A DNA stretch of 64,000 bases from Kluyvera ascorbata ATCC 33433 (GTDB taxonomy: Bacteria; Pseudomonadota; Gammaproteobacteria; Enterobacterales; Enterobacteriaceae), in NCBI RefSeq assembly GCF_000735365.1, contig NZ_JMPL01000009.1, positions 1-64,000 of the forward strand, written 5' to 3'. Under the pieces are notes generated by a model. The model was not told the DNA's origin. It was given only the letters and a program-made list of their open reading frames with translations, and searched no databases. The first letter of the stretch is position 1. Every line of letters starts with the position of its first letter. Shown here in pieces: positions 28,432 to 38,455 of this stretch. The position numbers and the translations under genes were made by a program.

Positions 28432-29472
28432 ATGGCTAACCCTTTACGCTGGACAATGTCGCAGGTCACCGCTCTTTTCGATAAACCGCTGCTGGATTTA
28501 CTGTTTGAAGCTCAGCAGGTTCACCGTCAGCATTTCGACCCGCGGCAGGTGCAGGTGAGCACGCTGCTGTCGATCAAAACCGGCGCTTGCCCGGAAGACT
28601 GCAAATACTGCCCGCAGAGCTCGCGTTACAAAACCGGGCTGGAAACCGAACGCCTGATGGAAGTTGAGCAGGTGCTGGACTCGGCGCGTAAAGCCAAGCT
28701 GGCGGGCTCGACCCGTTTCTGCATGGGCGCAGCGTGGAAAAACCCGAACGACCGCGATATGCCGTACCTGGAACAGATGGTTCAGGGCGTGAAAGAGATG
28801 GGGCTGGAAGCCTGTATGACGCTGGGCACGCTGTCCGATAGCCAGGCGCACCGTCTGGCGACGGCGGGTCTGGATTACTACAACCACAACCTCGATACCT
28901 CACCGGAGTTCTACGGCAACATCATCACCACCCGTAGCTATCAGGAGCGTCTGGATACGCTGGACAAAGTGCGCGATGCCGGAATCAAAGTCTGCTCCGG
29001 CGGCATTGTGGGCCTCGGTGAAACCGTTACCGACCGTGCCGGGCTGTTGCTGCAGCTCGCCAACCTGCCAACGCCGCCGGAGAGCGTGCCGATCAACATG
29101 CTGGTGAAGGTCAAAGGTACGCCGCTGGCAGATAACGACGATGTCGATGCCTTTGATTTTATTCGTACTATCGCGGTGGCGCGCATCATGATGCCAACCT
29201 CCCACGTGCGCCTTTCCGCGGGCCGTGAGCAGATGAACGAGCAGACGCAGGCAATGTGCTTTATGGCCGGTGCCAACTCGATTTTCTATGGCTGCAAGCT
29301 GCTGACCACTCCAAACCCGGAAGAGGACAAAGACCTGCAGCTGTTCCGTAAACTGGGGCTCAACCCGCAGCAGACTACGGTGACGGCGGGGGATAACGAA
29401 CAGCAGCAGCGTCTGGAACAGGTGCTGATGACGCCGGATACCGAGGATTATTACAACGCGGCGGCGGTATGA
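28432..29472 (+). CDS. bioB: Biotin synthase
   Basis: A radical-SAM enzyme that inserts sulphur into dethiobiotin. The protein is 346 residues, the K-12 length. The radical-SAM cluster motif [16 protein letters not shown] near 52-67 holds CxxxCxxC. Other ligands of the auxiliary [2Fe-2S] cluster are expected at the conserved cysteines of TRFCMGAAW near 97 and [10 protein letters not shown] near 128. A conserved arginine lies in [11 protein letters not shown] near 258-268. First gene of bioBFCD, overlapping bioF by four bases. Confidence 0.97.
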   Translation: MANPLRWTMSQVTALFDKPLLDLLFEAQQVHRQHFDPRQVQVSTLLSIKTGACPEDCKYCPQSSRYKTGLETERLMEVEQVLDSARKAKLAGSTRFCMGAAWKNPNDRDMPYLEQMVQGVKEMGLEACMTLGTLSDSQAHRLATAGLDYYNHNLDTSPEFYGNIITTRSYQERLDTLDKVRDAGIKVCSGGIVGLGETVTDRAGLLLQLANLPTPPESVPINMLVKVKGTPLADNDDVDAFDFIRTIAVARIMMPTSHVRLSAGREQMNEQTQAMCFMAGANSIFYGCKLLTTPNPEEDKDLQLFRKLGLNPQQTTVTAGDNEQQQRLEQVLMTPDTEDYYNAAAV

Positions 29473-30626
29473 GCTGGCAGCAGCGCATTGAACAGGCATT
29501 AAGCGAACGTCGGGAGGCTCAGGCCTTCCGTTCTCGCCAGCCGCTGGAACAAGGTGCGTGCCGCTGGCTGGTGCGCGGTGAGCGTCGTTACTGCAATTTT
29601 TCCAGCAACGACTATCTTGGCCTCAGCCAGCATCCGCAGGTGATCCAAGCCTGGCAGCAGGGCGCAGAGCAGTATGGCGTGGGCAGCGGTGGGTCCGGGC
29701 ATGTGACCGGCTACCACCACGCGCATCAACGCCTTGAAGAACAGCTGGCCGACTGGCTGGGCTATGACCGCGCGCTGCTGTTTATTTCCGGTTTTGCCGC
29801 CAATCAGGCGACGATCGCCGCACTTGCCGGGCGAGAAGACCGGATCGTCGCCGATCGTCTCAGCCACGCTTCGCTGCTCGAAGCCGCCACGCTGAGCCCG
29901 GCGCAGCTTCGCCGCTTTCAGCATAACGACAGCCAGCACCTCTCGAGGCTGCTGGCAGCGCCAACCGATGGTCAGCAACTGGTGGTCACGGAAGGGGTGT
30001 TTAGCATGGATGGTGACGGTGCGCCGCTGGCGGATATTGCTGCGGCCGCACGCGACGCGAAGGCCTGGCTGATGGTCGATGACGCCCATGGCATTGGCAT
30101 CAACGGTGCTAGCGGGCGCGGCAGTTGCCATCAGCAGGGCGTTCATCCAGAACTATTGGTGGTGACCTTTGGCAAAGCGTTTGGCCTGAGTGGTGCAGCG
30201 GTACTGTGCAGCCAGGACGTGGCGGACTACTTTTTACAGTTTGCCCGACACTTGATTTACAGCACGGCGATGCCGCCCGCCCAGGCTGCGGCGCTACAGG
30301 CGGCGCTAGCGGTGATTCGTAGCGATGACGGCCAGCAGCGACGTGAAAAGCTGGCACAGCACGTTGCCGCGTTTCGCCACGGTGCGCAGGGGCTGGATTT
30401 TGCGTTGACGGATTCACAAAGTGCGATTCAGCCGCTGATTGTTGGCGATAACCAGCAGACGCTCGTTCTGGCAGAGCAACTGCGCGAGCAGGGCTGCTGG
30501 GTGACGGCGATTCGTCCTCCGACGGTGCCGGCGGGAACGGCGCGTTTACGCTTAACGTTGACCGCCGCGCATGAATCGCAGGATATCGACTTATTGCTGG
30601 AGATGCTGCATGGCAACCGTCAATAA
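29469..30626 (+). CDS. bioF: 8-amino-7-oxononanoate synthase
   Basis: A PLP-dependent decarboxylative condensation enzyme joining L-alanine and pimeloyl-ACP to KAPA. The protein is 385 residues. Conserved parts are [13 protein letters not shown] near 45-57, [19 protein letters not shown] near 72-90 and [17 protein letters not shown] near 200-216. The PLP lysine lies in [16 protein letters not shown] near 230-245. It overlaps bioB by four bases and bioC by 17 bases. Confidence 0.97.
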   Translation: MSWQQRIEQALSERREAQAFRSRQPLEQGACRWLVRGERRYCNFSSNDYLGLSQHPQVIQAWQQGAEQYGVGSGGSGHVTGYHHAHQRLEEQLADWLGYDRALLFISGFAANQATIAALAGREDRIVADRLSHASLLEAATLSPAQLRRFQHNDSQHLSRLLAAPTDGQQLVVTEGVFSMDGDGAPLADIAAAARDAKAWLMVDDAHGIGINGASGRGSCHQQGVHPELLVVTFGKAFGLSGAAVLCSQDVADYFLQFARHLIYSTAMPPAQAAALQAALAVIRSDDGQQRREKLAQHVAAFRHGAQGLDFALTDSQSAIQPLIVGDNQQTLVLAEQLREQGCWVTAIRPPTVPAGTARLRLTLTAAHESQDIDLLLEMLHGNRQ

Positions 30627-31365
30627 ACAGGCGGTGGCGGCGGCATTTGGCCGCGCGGCAGCGCACTACCATCAGCACGACGAGTTACAGCGCCTGAGCG
30701 CCCGGCAACTGCTGTCCCAGTTGCCGGGGCGGGCGTTTGAACGAGTGCTGGATGCAGGTTGTGGCCCGGGGAGCTACAGCCGCTATTGGCGCGATAAAGG
30801 CAGCCACGTCACGGCACTGGACCTTTCGGCAGAAATGCTTGAGCAGGCGCAGCGCCAGCAGGCGGCGGACCACTATCTACAGGCCGATATTGAAGCAATT
30901 CCGCTGCCAGCGGGCGGTTTTGACCTGGTGTGGAGCAACCTGGCGATTCAATGGTGTAGCGACCTCCGCGTAGCGCTGGACGGGCTCTATCGCCAGCTCA
31001 GTCCCGGCGGGACGCTGGCCTTTACCACGCTGACGGCAGGCTCACTGCCGGAGTTGAATCAGGCCTGGTGCGCCATTGACCAACGACTCCACGCGAACCG
31101 CTTTCTTCCCGAGGCGACGCTCCAGCAGGCGCTGGCGGGCTATAACAGCCGCAGCGTTTCCACTTCTGTCACGCTGACGTTTCCTGATGCGCTGAGCGCC
31201 ATGCGCTCGCTGAAGGGCATTGGCGCGACGCATCTTCACGAAGGGCGCAGTCAGCAGCCGCTGACGCGGGGCAGGCTACAACAGCTTCAACTGGCGTGGC
31301 CGTCTCAGGCGGGCGCATACCCGCTGACTTACCATCTTTTTACAGGAGTTATCTCGCGTGACTGA
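30610..31365 (+). CDS. bioC: Malonyl-ACP O-methyltransferase
   Basis: Methylates the free carboxyl of malonyl-ACP so that fatty acid synthesis can build pimeloyl-ACP. The protein is 251 residues from [20 protein letters not shown]. The SAM site is [15 protein letters not shown] near 43-57, with an acidic [12 protein letters not shown] at strand 2 and [11 protein letters not shown] near 103-113. [11 protein letters not shown] near 200-210 is typical of enterobacterial BioC. Its start lies inside bioF, and an open frame 13 codons earlier is not conserved. The middle region is more diverged from K-12 than the other bio genes. Confidence 0.95.
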   Translation: MATVNKQAVAAAFGRAAAHYHQHDELQRLSARQLLSQLPGRAFERVLDAGCGPGSYSRYWRDKGSHVTALDLSAEMLEQAQRQQAADHYLQADIEAIPLPAGGFDLVWSNLAIQWCSDLRVALDGLYRQLSPGGTLAFTTLTAGSLPELNQAWCAIDQRLHANRFLPEATLQQALAGYNSRSVSTSVTLTFPDALSAMRSLKGIGATHLHEGRSQQPLTRGRLQQLQLAWPSQAGAYPLTYHLFTGVISRD

Positions 31366-32035
31366 ACGCTTTTATGTAACCGGCACCGATACCGAAGTTG
31401 GTAAAACCGTTGCCAGCACCGCGCTGTTACAGGCGGCACGTCTTCTGGGGCGTCGTACGGCAGGTTATAAGCCCGTGGCCTCCGGCAGTGAAATGACCGA
31501 CGACGGTTTGCGCAACAGCGACGCGCTGGCGCTGCAACGTAACAGCGTGCTGCCGTTACGCTACGAGCAGGTGAACCCGTATACCTTTGCAGAACCTACG
31601 TCTCCGCATATCGTCAGCGCCGACGAACAGCGGCCTATTGAGGCTGACGTCCTGTCTGCCGGTTTACGTGCGCTGGAAGCGGAAGCGGATTGGGTGCTGG
31701 TTGAGGGCGCGGGAGGCTGGTTTACGCCGCTCTCCACGACGTTGACGCTGGCAGACTGGGTCAAGATGGAGCAACTGCCGGTGATTCTGGTGGTGGGCGT
31801 GAAGCTTGGCTGTATCAACCACGCGGTGCTGACCGCGCAGGCGGTACAGCAAGCGGGGCTGCGGCTGGCAGGCTGGATTGCCAATGATGTGACCCCGCCG
31901 GGTTGTCGTCATAGCGAATACCTCAGTACGCTTCAGCGGATGATTCCGGCCCCCATGCTTGGTGAAATTCCGTGGCTCGGTGAGGCCGTGGATTCACCGT
32001 TGTTGGGGCAATACCTCGACCTGAGCGCACTTTAA
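31358..32035 (+). CDS. bioD: Dethiobiotin synthetase
   Basis: An ATP-dependent carboxylase closing the ureido ring of dethiobiotin. The protein is 225 residues. P-loop [13 protein letters not shown] at 7-19, the substrate lysine in [10 protein letters not shown] near 35-44, and [12 protein letters not shown] near 112-123 are present. It starts at GTG (31358), overlapping bioC by eight bases, and closes the bioBFCD operon. The start codon is confirmed by [16 protein letters not shown]. Confidence 0.96.
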   Translation: MTERFYVTGTDTEVGKTVASTALLQAARLLGRRTAGYKPVASGSEMTDDGLRNSDALALQRNSVLPLRYEQVNPYTFAEPTSPHIVSADEQRPIEADVLSAGLRALEAEADWVLVEGAGGWFTPLSTTLTLADWVKMEQLPVILVVGVKLGCINHAVLTAQAVQQAGLRLAGWIANDVTPPGCRHSEYLSTLQRMIPAPMLGEIPWLGEAVDSPLLGQYLDLSAL

Positions 32036-32249
32036 GCCCTTTTCTGGCACGCCCACTGTTTCGTTATCCCTCTTCATTCGTAAGCACTAACCCGCAGATA
32101 ACGTAAGGAAATCGCCTGTTTTGATGGACAAAATGGGCGTGCTTTTTCGCTGATAAATATCAAAATCGGGGATAAAATATTTTTTTTCATTCACGTTGAC
32201 ACGCCGTTGCGCAAATCGCCGGGTGCCGGGGGATAGGGGCTAGAGGTAG

Positions 32250-32272
32250 TTATCCACTATTCCTGTGGATAA
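32250..32272. promoter_or_regulatory. Pair of inverted DnaA boxes upstream of uvrB
   Basis: TTATCCACT (plus strand, 32250-32258) and a perfect TTATCCACA on the minus strand (32264-32272), five bases apart. The E. coli uvrB region also carries DnaA boxes, as I recall. The rest of the 636-base bioD-uvrB gap is AT-rich promoter DNA without a visible gene. Confidence 0.75.
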
Positions 32273-32573
32273 CCCTGTGTATTAGAGTTAGAAAACCTGC
32301 GGTAAACGAGAGAACATGCGGCCTGCGCCCGAATTGGTGCGAAACACGGCTTTTAGTACTTTTCTTTTATTATCAATAAGATGAATAAAAGCAATGGCGT
32401 AATAAAAAGTGCTGCGGATTGCCATAAAACTTTCATGACGTATATTGACAAATGTTAAAAGAGAAAAAATTCTGGGGATAACCTTATCTGGTTGGTGTTT
32501 TATCTTGTCAGAGAATAAATTTCAGCCGCTGGCGCTGGTTATTGCCCCGGATAGACGAAATACGATAAGTGAT

Positions 32574-32593
32574 TACTGTTTTTATATCCAGTA
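32574..32593 (+). promoter_or_regulatory. LexA box of uvrB
   Basis: TACTGTTTTTATATCCAGTA: CTG-N10-CAG with TA flanks, a close match to the SOS box. It lies 79 bases before uvrB and just upstream of the P1-type promoter, so uvrB is expected to be DNA-damage induced. Confidence 0.9.
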
Positions 32594-32600
32594 TTTTTTA

Positions 32601-32629
32601 TTGGCAATTCGGCAGGTGACGAGTAGAAT
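32601..32629 (+). promoter_or_regulatory. P1-type sigma-70 promoter of uvrB
   Basis: A -35 TTGGCA at 32601-32606 and a -10 TAGAAT at 32624-32629 with a 17-base spacer. It corresponds in position and sequence to the constitutive E. coli uvrB P1. Confidence 0.75.
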
Positions 32630-32671
32630 TAATCTCCAGCCCGGCCCATCCGTCATCAGGTAGCGTTATTC

Positions 32672-34696
32672 ATGAGCAAACCCTTCAAATTGCATTCTGC
32701 GTTTAGTCCTTCAGGCGACCAGCCTGCTGCCATTTCACGCCTGAAAGAGGGGCTGGAAGACGGCCTGGCGCACCAGACGCTTCTGGGCGTGACCGGGTCG
32801 GGGAAAACCTTTACCGTCGCCAACGTCATTGCTGACCTTCAGCGCCCAACGATGGTGCTGGCACCGAACAAAACGCTGGCCGCACAGCTTTATGGCGAGA
32901 TGAAGGCGTTCTTTCCGGAGAATGCGGTGGAGTACTTCGTCTCCTACTACGACTATTATCAGCCGGAAGCGTATGTCCCGAGCTCGGATACCTTCATCGA
33001 AAAAGATGCCTCGGTGAACGAACATATCGAACAGATGCGCCTGTCCGCCACCAAAGCGCTGCTGGAACGCCGCGATGTCGTGGTCGTGGCCTCGGTATCC
33101 GCTATCTACGGTCTGGGTGACCCGGATCTGTACCTCAAAATGATGCTGCACCTGACGGTGGGCATGATTATCGACCAGCGCGCCATTCTGCGTCGTCTGG
33201 CCGAGCTGCAATATACTCGTAACGATCAGGCGTTCCAGCGTGCGACGTTCCGCGTGCGCGGCGAAGTTATCGATATCTTCCCGGCGGAATCGGATGACCT
33301 GGCGCTGCGCGTCGAGCTGTTTGACGAAGAGGTGGAACGCCTCTCGCTGTTTGACCCGCTGACTGGCCACGTTGATTCAACCATCCAGCGCTTTACCATC
33401 TACCCGAAATCGCACTACGTGACGCCGCGTGAGCGCATCGTGCAGGCGATGGAAGAGATCAAAGAAGAGCTGGTAGACCGCCGCAAGGTGCTGCTGGCGA
33501 ATAATAAACTGCTGGAAGAGCAGCGCCTGAGCCAGCGTACCCAGTTTGACCTCGAAATGATGAACGAGCTGGGCTACTGCTCCGGCATCGAAAACTACTC
33601 GCGCTTCCTCTCCGGGCGCGGGCCGGGCGAGCCGCCACCAACGCTGTTTGACTACCTGCCGGCTGATGGCCTGCTGGTGATTGATGAATCCCACGTCACC
33701 ATTCCGCAGATTGGCGGCATGTACCGTGGCGACCGCGCGCGTAAAGAGACGCTGGTGGAGTATGGCTTCCGCCTGCCGTCGGCGCTCGACAACCGTCCGC
33801 TGAAGTTTGAAGAGTTTGAAGCGCTGGCGCCGCAGACGATTTACGTCTCTGCGACGCCGGGCAACTACGAGCTGGAAAAATCCGGCGGTGATGTAATTGA
33901 CCAGGTGGTGCGCCCAACCGGGCTGCTCGACCCGCTGATTGAGGTTCGTCCTGTCGGGACACAGGTGGACGACCTGCTGTCTGAAATTCGCAAACGTTCG
34001 GTGATCAACGAACGCGTGCTGGTAACGACGCTCACCAAGCGTATGGCAGAAGATTTAACGGAATACCTGGAAGAGCACGGTGAACGGGTGCGCTACCTGC
34101 ACTCCGACATCGATACCGTAGAGCGTATGGAAATCATCCGCGACCTGCGCCTGGGCGAGTTTGACGTGCTGGTGGGGATCAACCTGCTGCGAGAAGGTCT
34201 CGATATGCCTGAAGTCTCGCTGGTGGCGATTCTGGATGCCGACAAAGAGGGCTTCCTGCGTTCCGAACGTTCGTTGATTCAGACCATCGGTCGTGCGGCG
34301 CGTAACATCAACGGTAAAGCAATTCTCTACGGTGACAAAATTACCCCGTCGATGGCGAAAGCGATAGGCGAAACGGAACGCCGTCGTGAGAAGCAGCAGC
34401 GCTATAACGAAGAGCACGGTATTGTGCCGCAGGGGCTGGTGAAAGACGTTGTCGATATTCTGGCGATGGGGGAGGGGCTGGCGAAAACCAGAGCGAAAGG
34501 CCGCGGTAAGTCGAAAGGAGCGGCATCAATTGTTGAGCCGGATGTTCAGGCGCTGACGCCAAAAGCGCTGCAGCAGCAGATCACCACGCTGGAAGCGCAG
34601 ATGCTCAAGCATGCTCAAAATCTGGAATTCGAAGAAGCGGCGGAAATTCGCGACCGGCTGCATCAGCTGCGCGAGCTGTTTATCGCGGCGTCGTGA
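32672..34696 (+). CDS. uvrB: UvrABC excision nuclease subunit B
   Basis: The damage-verification helicase-like subunit of nucleotide excision repair. The protein is 674 residues (K-12 673). Walker [17 protein letters not shown] lies near 38-53. The beta-hairpin region [29 protein letters not shown] lies near 92-120, DEAD-type DESHVT near 338 and motif [17 protein letters not shown] near 540-555. The C-terminal UVR motif, which meets UvrC, is [18 protein letters not shown] near 650-668. It is under the LexA box and P1 promoter upstream. A REP element follows. Confidence 0.97.
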   Translation: MSKPFKLHSAFSPSGDQPAAISRLKEGLEDGLAHQTLLGVTGSGKTFTVANVIADLQRPTMVLAPNKTLAAQLYGEMKAFFPENAVEYFVSYYDYYQPEAYVPSSDTFIEKDASVNEHIEQMRLSATKALLERRDVVVVASVSAIYGLGDPDLYLKMMLHLTVGMIIDQRAILRRLAELQYTRNDQAFQRATFRVRGEVIDIFPAESDDLALRVELFDEEVERLSLFDPLTGHVDSTIQRFTIYPKSHYVTPRERIVQAMEEIKEELVDRRKVLLANNKLLEEQRLSQRTQFDLEMMNELGYCSGIENYSRFLSGRGPGEPPPTLFDYLPADGLLVIDESHVTIPQIGGMYRGDRARKETLVEYGFRLPSALDNRPLKFEEFEALAPQTIYVSATPGNYELEKSGGDVIDQVVRPTGLLDPLIEVRPVGTQVDDLLSEIRKRSVINERVLVTTLTKRMAEDLTEYLEEHGERVRYLHSDIDTVERMEIIRDLRLGEFDVLVGINLLREGLDMPEVSLVAILDADKEGFLRSERSLIQTIGRAARNINGKAILYGDKITPSMAKAIGETERRREKQQRYNEEHGIVPQGLVKDVVDILAMGEGLAKTRAKGRGKSKGAASIVEPDVQALTPKALQQQITTLEAQMLKHAQNLEFEEAAEIRDRLHQLRELFIAAS

Positions 34697-34707
34697 ATGG
34701 GGGCCGT

Positions 34708-34790
34708 CCCGGCGGCGCTTCGCTTGGCCGGGCTACAAACTGCGTAGCCCGGGCGAGGCGTTTATGCCGACCGAATGCCTCGCCCGACAC
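34708..34790. repeat. REP/BIME-like inverted repeat
   Basis: CCCGGCGGCGCTTCGCTTGG with CCGGGCTAC, faced by GTAGCCCGGGCGAGGCG and a further GCCTCGCCCG arm. It separates uvrB from the pmr module. Confidence 0.78.
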
Positions 34791-34833
34791 TATTTCTCCG
34801 AATTGCGGCAGCCATCACGCGTCAGGAACCCGC

Positions 34834-34850
34834 CTTAAGGTTCACTTAAT
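34834..34850 (+). promoter_or_regulatory. PmrA box upstream of pmrR
   Basis: CTTAAG, five bases, CTTAAT: the PmrA (BasR) tandem half-site. A -10-like TACTAT begins at 34863, about 17 bases beyond the TTAAT of the second half-site, which then serves as the -35 region. The box ends 43 bases before the small open frame at 34894. Confidence 0.85.
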
Positions 34851-34893
34851 ATAATCCGCTGATACTATCCGTAAAATCATTGAGGGTAGTGTT

Positions 34894-34986
34894 ATGTCTA
34901 ATCTGAATGTCCAGCAGCTGTTCACCGTACTTATCTCTGTCGCCATCGTTGCTGGCTTTATTTGCCAATGGATGCTGACCTTCTAA
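34894..34986 (+). CDS. pmrR: PmrR-like 30-residue membrane peptide (LpxT inhibitor)
   Basis: A 30-codon frame with GAGG eight bases before the ATG and a PmrA box upstream. Residues about 9-24 form one hydrophobic helix. Aligned without gaps against enterobacterial PmrR as I remember it, V6, T11, S15, V16, V19, F22, W26 and T29 coincide and most other positions are conservative. PmrR is made under PmrA control, binds LpxT and prevents lipid A diphosphate formation, so that EptA can modify the phosphate. As I recall, K-12 pmrR also lies next to and convergent with basS. Its stop overlaps the pmrB stop. It is easily missed by gene callers. Confidence 0.8.
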   Translation: MSNLNVQQLFTVLISVAIVAGFICQWMLTF

Positions 34987-36071
34987 AGCGCTTTCGCGCC
35001 AGGTTGTTTAAACTCTACCCAAGCCCGCGTCCCGGTTTCGGTGTCGCGGTTTTGTAAAAAGAACGCCGCCTCATGTAGCTGAGCGATGCGCGTTACAATA
35101 CTCAAACCAAGACCAATACCGCCGTAACGGCTGTCCATGCGGACAAATGCCTGGCTGAGCTCCCCAACCTTCGACTCATCAATCCCTGGACCCTGGTCTT
35201 CCACTATCAGCATAGGCCGTGAACCCTGCGCCAGAGACAGCGTAATGGTTGAGGTTTTTGGACTATAACGATGCGCGTTCTCGACCAGATTACGCAGCAG
35301 TAGCCGCAGCAGCGTGGCGTCTCCGGCGACGGTCAGCGTTGGGGTTGGCGCCGTAATCACCAGTTTTTGCGCGCGAGCCTCAAGCATGGTCTCAAGCTCA
35401 CCCTTCAAGGGCTCTATTACGTCGCTCAACAAATTCACCTGCTGATAGCCGCCTGCCGCGAATGACTGGCCCACGCGCGCCAACTGTAGCAGTTGCGCCA
35501 CACTTTCGGTCATCTGGTCAAGACGCTGTAATAGCGGGGCCAGATTCAGATGCTGGGCTTTTTCCAGTAGCTCGAGGTGTAGCTTTAACCCGGCCAGCGG
35601 CGTTCGCAGTTCGTGAGCAACGTCGGCGGTAAAGAGGCGTTCACGGTTAAGCGTCTGCGTAAGGTTATCGACAAGCTGGTTGATGGCATTCGTCACCGCT
35701 TCCACCTCAACGGTGGTTTGCTGCAGATAGATGGGCTGTAAATTCCCCGGCGTACGTGAGTCCAGCTCCCGTTGCAGGTCGGCCAAAGGACGTGTGATCC
35801 GCTTCACCGCCTGCAGGCAGAGATAGAGAGCGACGCCGATAATCAGCATACTGGGCACCAGCAGACTGGCAATCGCTTCGCGTACCTCGTGACGGATATG
35901 CTTGGCATTGTTGTGGTTGTGGAGCAACATCGCCACTTCCAGGTCAATCTGTTCTTTGCTTTCATGCCAGAGCCAGAACACGCTAATAAGCTGGCACACC
36001 ACCAGAATGATACCGATGGTGAGTAGCAGCTGGTGGCGCATCGGCCATTTGCGGATAGAAAAGAGCGCCAT
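34983..36071 (-). CDS. pmrB: Sensor histidine kinase PmrB (BasS)
   Basis: An inner-membrane sensor of Fe3+, Al3+ and mild acid that phosphorylates PmrA. The protein is 362 residues. Two helices (about 14-34 and 70-88) flank a short periplasmic loop with two ExxE iron-binding motifs, E37-E40 and E62-E65. A HAMP domain follows, then the phospho-histidine H153 in FTADVAHELRTPLAGLKLHLE. The ATPase N box is LLRNLVENAHRYSP near 265, with VEDQGPGID and GGIGLGLSIV further on. It is recognisably BasS but clearly diverged from K-12 in the linker and ATPase domains. It lies three bases after pmrA. Confidence 0.92.
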   Translation of the reverse strand: MALFSIRKWPMRHQLLLTIGIILVVCQLISVFWLWHESKEQIDLEVAMLLHNHNNAKHIRHEVREAIASLLVPSMLIIGVALYLCLQAVKRITRPLADLQRELDSRTPGNLQPIYLQQTTVEVEAVTNAINQLVDNLTQTLNRERLFTADVAHELRTPLAGLKLHLELLEKAQHLNLAPLLQRLDQMTESVAQLLQLARVGQSFAAGGYQQVNLLSDVIEPLKGELETMLEARAQKLVITAPTPTLTVAGDATLLRLLLRNLVENAHRYSPKTSTITLSLAQGSRPMLIVEDQGPGIDESKVGELSQAFVRMDSRYGGIGLGLSIVTRIAQLHEAAFFLQNRDTETGTRAWVEFKQPGAKAL

Positions 36072-36074
36072 GCC

Positions 36075-36749
36075 TTACTCCGCTTTGCTTATCGTGTTAA
36101 CCAACTGATAGCCAAACCCGCGTACGGTACGAATCCGCGCTTTGCCGACTTTGTCACGCAGGTTGTGGATATGCACTTCCAGCGTATTGGTCGCCGGTTC
36201 ATTATCCCAGTTGTAGATATCGTTGTAGAGAATTTCACGGTGTACCGGGCTACCGGCTTTCAACATCAGGCGCGAAAGTAGGGCATACTCTTTCGGCGTG
36301 AGATCCAGCAGTTCTTCGTCTAGCCAGACCTGGCGGCGGGTGACGTTCAGGCGCAGGTTCTCGACGGTAATCTCGTTATCGCCTTGATTCAGATTGCGGC
36401 GCAGCAGCGCGCGAATACGGGCGTTGAGCTCTTCCAGCGCAAACGGCTTCACCAGATAGTCATCGGCACCGGTATCCAGGCCGCTCACGCGGTCCTCGAG
36501 CGTATCGCGTGCGGTCAGTATCAGTACCGGCACGCTCATTTTTTCCTGGCGCATACGGTTGAGAAAGTGCAAACCGTCTTCGTCCGGCAGACCCAAGTCC
36601 AGCACCACCAGGCTGTAGTGCCCGTTGGCCAGACTCAGTGCTGCCTGTTGCGCCGTTTCCACACCGTCGCAGGCGTATCCTTCACTCTGCATTGCCAGAA
36701 TCAGCCCCTGTAATAACAGGGTGTCATCTTCCACGACTAATATTTTCAT
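36075..36749 (-). CDS. pmrA: Response regulator PmrA (BasR)
   Basis: An OmpR-family activator, 224 residues. The receiver has acidic E7-D8-D9, the phospho-acceptor D51 in [13 protein letters not shown] and the conserved lysine in [13 protein letters not shown] near 102. The winged helix (about 125-218) holds [23 protein letters not shown] and [16 protein letters not shown]. Once phosphorylated it binds CTTAAG-type repeats; two such boxes lie in this window, upstream of pmrR and of eptA. Second gene of eptA-pmrA-pmrB, ten bases after eptA. Confidence 0.94.
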   Translation of the reverse strand: MKILVVEDDTLLLQGLILAMQSEGYACDGVETAQQAALSLANGHYSLVVLDLGLPDEDGLHFLNRMRQEKMSVPVLILTARDTLEDRVSGLDTGADDYLVKPFALEELNARIRALLRRNLNQGDNEITVENLRLNVTRRQVWLDEELLDLTPKEYALLSRLMLKAGSPVHREILYNDIYNWDNEPATNTLEVHIHNLRDKVGKARIRTVRGFGYQLVNTISKAE

Positions 36750-36759
36750 CTGCTGGCCT

Positions 36760-38391
36760 CTATTTACAGGTGGCTAATATATCATCTGCTGCGTGATATT
36801 CCTGGGTCTCTACGCCCGTTAACCCCAGCATTGTAGAGAACAGATTATCCTGCGAGTAGTCATTTTCTTTGGCCTTTTGCTGCAAGCAAGCGTAATTAAC
36901 GCCATAGCGTTTCTGATAATCATCAGATAACCATAACAGCATCGGCACATGTTTTTGCGTTTCTGGGGCAATGGAATAAGGCAGCCCGTGTAAATACACA
37001 CCGTTTTCGCCCAGCGATTCACCGTGGTCGGAAAGGTAAACCAGGCTGGTGGTGAATTTATCCTGTTTAGATTGCAGCAGTTTTATCGCTTTATCGACAA
37101 TATGGTCGACGTACAAAATGGTGTTGTCATAGCTATTTTTCAGCTGTTCCTGGCTACAGGACTGAATTTCACTCGTATCACAGGTTGGCGTGAAACGACG
37201 AAATTCCGGCGGATAACGGTTGTAATAGGTTGGGCCATGGCTGCCAATGGTGTGCAGCACAATCACGCCGTCACCCTGCATAGCATCAATCGTCTTTTCA
37301 AGGTCATGGAACAGCACATCATCGTAGCATTCGCCGTTGATGCACTGTCCTGGCAGATTCAGTGCGGTGACGTCCTGATGCGGTACGCGGTCGCAGGCGC
37401 CTTTACAACCGCCATCGTTGTCATTCCACTGCACCTGAATGCCTGCGCGCTGAATAATATCCAGCAGCCCTTCCTGGTGGTGTGCTAACGATTCGTCATA
37501 ACCGGTACGCGGCATATTAGAGAACATGCAAGGGACCGATACCGCCGTCGCGGTTCCGCAGGAGGCCGTTTTGGGGAAATAGACGACGTTATCTTTTGCT
37601 AATAGTGGGTTGGTTTCGCGGTCGTACCCGCCCAGCGAGAAATTAGCGGCGCGCGACGTTTCGCCGACGATTAATATTGTCAGATTTTTGCGCGGCCCAT
37701 TTTTCATCACCGCTTTCTGTTTGGCATCTTCGCCAATTTTTACCAGCGGCAAATTATCCATCTCATGGTGAAAATACCAGGAGTTCATCGCCACGATACT
37801 GTTGGACGGGTTCAGTGATTTCACCAGTTCTTTATTATTGCGGAACAGTGAGGCGTAATCTTTATAGAACAGTCCGGCGACCAGCAGGATTAACAGCACC
37901 GACACAGTCACGGTACCTGCACGCATTATTGTGCCGCGCCATACGCTTGCTGCTGGCTTAATTTTGATCCACCAGGCCAGCGCAATAGCGAACAGGGCGG
38001 TAAAACTAAATACCAAAACCATCTGCCCGGAGAGCAGCGCGTAGCTTTCCGCTGGCGTCGTATCGAGAATATTGGTGATCATCGAACGGTCAACAATAAT
38101 ACCGAAGTTCATCATGAAATACTGCGCGCTGGCGCTGAGCAAAATAAACAGCGTTGTGGCGACTTTCTCTAAACGAACCACCGACGCCAGGGCCAGCAAA
38201 ATGGCCATGACCGCAAAGGCCACTACCGGCATGGACAGGAACACCAGCGCGTTGTGCAGACCATTGACCGGCAGCAGGGTATAGGCCTGGCGATAGAACG
38301 CGATGTTAAGCGCCAGAGCGATATAAAGTGAAAACAGGATGATATAGGTCAGTCGGTTGACGACAGGCCGTTGACGAAACAGGCGAAGCAT
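36760..38391 (-). CDS. eptA: Lipid A phosphoethanolamine transferase EptA (PmrC)
   Basis: Transfers phosphoethanolamine from phosphatidylethanolamine to lipid A phosphate at the periplasmic face, lowering binding of polymyxin and cationic peptides. The protein is 543 residues. Five N-terminal membrane helices span about 1-175. A periplasmic sulfatase-like domain carries the nucleophile threonine in [18 protein letters not shown] near 275, the disulfide-rich [17 protein letters not shown] near 320 and zinc ligands in [13 protein letters not shown] near 445-460. First gene of eptA-pmrA-pmrB, with a PmrA box 47 bases upstream. In K-12 this operon lies at about 93 minutes. Confidence 0.94.
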   Translation of the reverse strand: MLRLFRQRPVVNRLTYIILFSLYIALALNIAFYRQAYTLLPVNGLHNALVFLSMPVVAFAVMAILLALASVVRLEKVATTLFILLSASAQYFMMNFGIIVDRSMITNILDTTPAESYALLSGQMVLVFSFTALFAIALAWWIKIKPAASVWRGTIMRAGTVTVSVLLILLVAGLFYKDYASLFRNNKELVKSLNPSNSIVAMNSWYFHHEMDNLPLVKIGEDAKQKAVMKNGPRKNLTILIVGETSRAANFSLGGYDRETNPLLAKDNVVYFPKTASCGTATAVSVPCMFSNMPRTGYDESLAHHQEGLLDIIQRAGIQVQWNDNDGGCKGACDRVPHQDVTALNLPGQCINGECYDDVLFHDLEKTIDAMQGDGVIVLHTIGSHGPTYYNRYPPEFRRFTPTCDTSEIQSCSQEQLKNSYDNTILYVDHIVDKAIKLLQSKQDKFTTSLVYLSDHGESLGENGVYLHGLPYSIAPETQKHVPMLLWLSDDYQKRYGVNYACLQQKAKENDYSQDNLFSTMLGLTGVETQEYHAADDILATCK

Positions 38392-38438
38392 AACGTTGAA
38401 CCCAATGAAATTGATGTTCGCTATGCTGCCCGACGTTT

Positions 38439-38455
38439 TTTAAGACAACCTTAAG
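38439..38455 (-). promoter_or_regulatory. PmrA box of the eptA-pmrAB operon
   Basis: Read on the minus strand: CTTAAG, five bases (GTTGT), CTTAAA. It matches the PmrA box with one base off in the second half. It overlaps the last codon and stop of yvcK and lies 47 bases before the eptA start, so the operon should be autoregulated. Confidence 0.83.
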
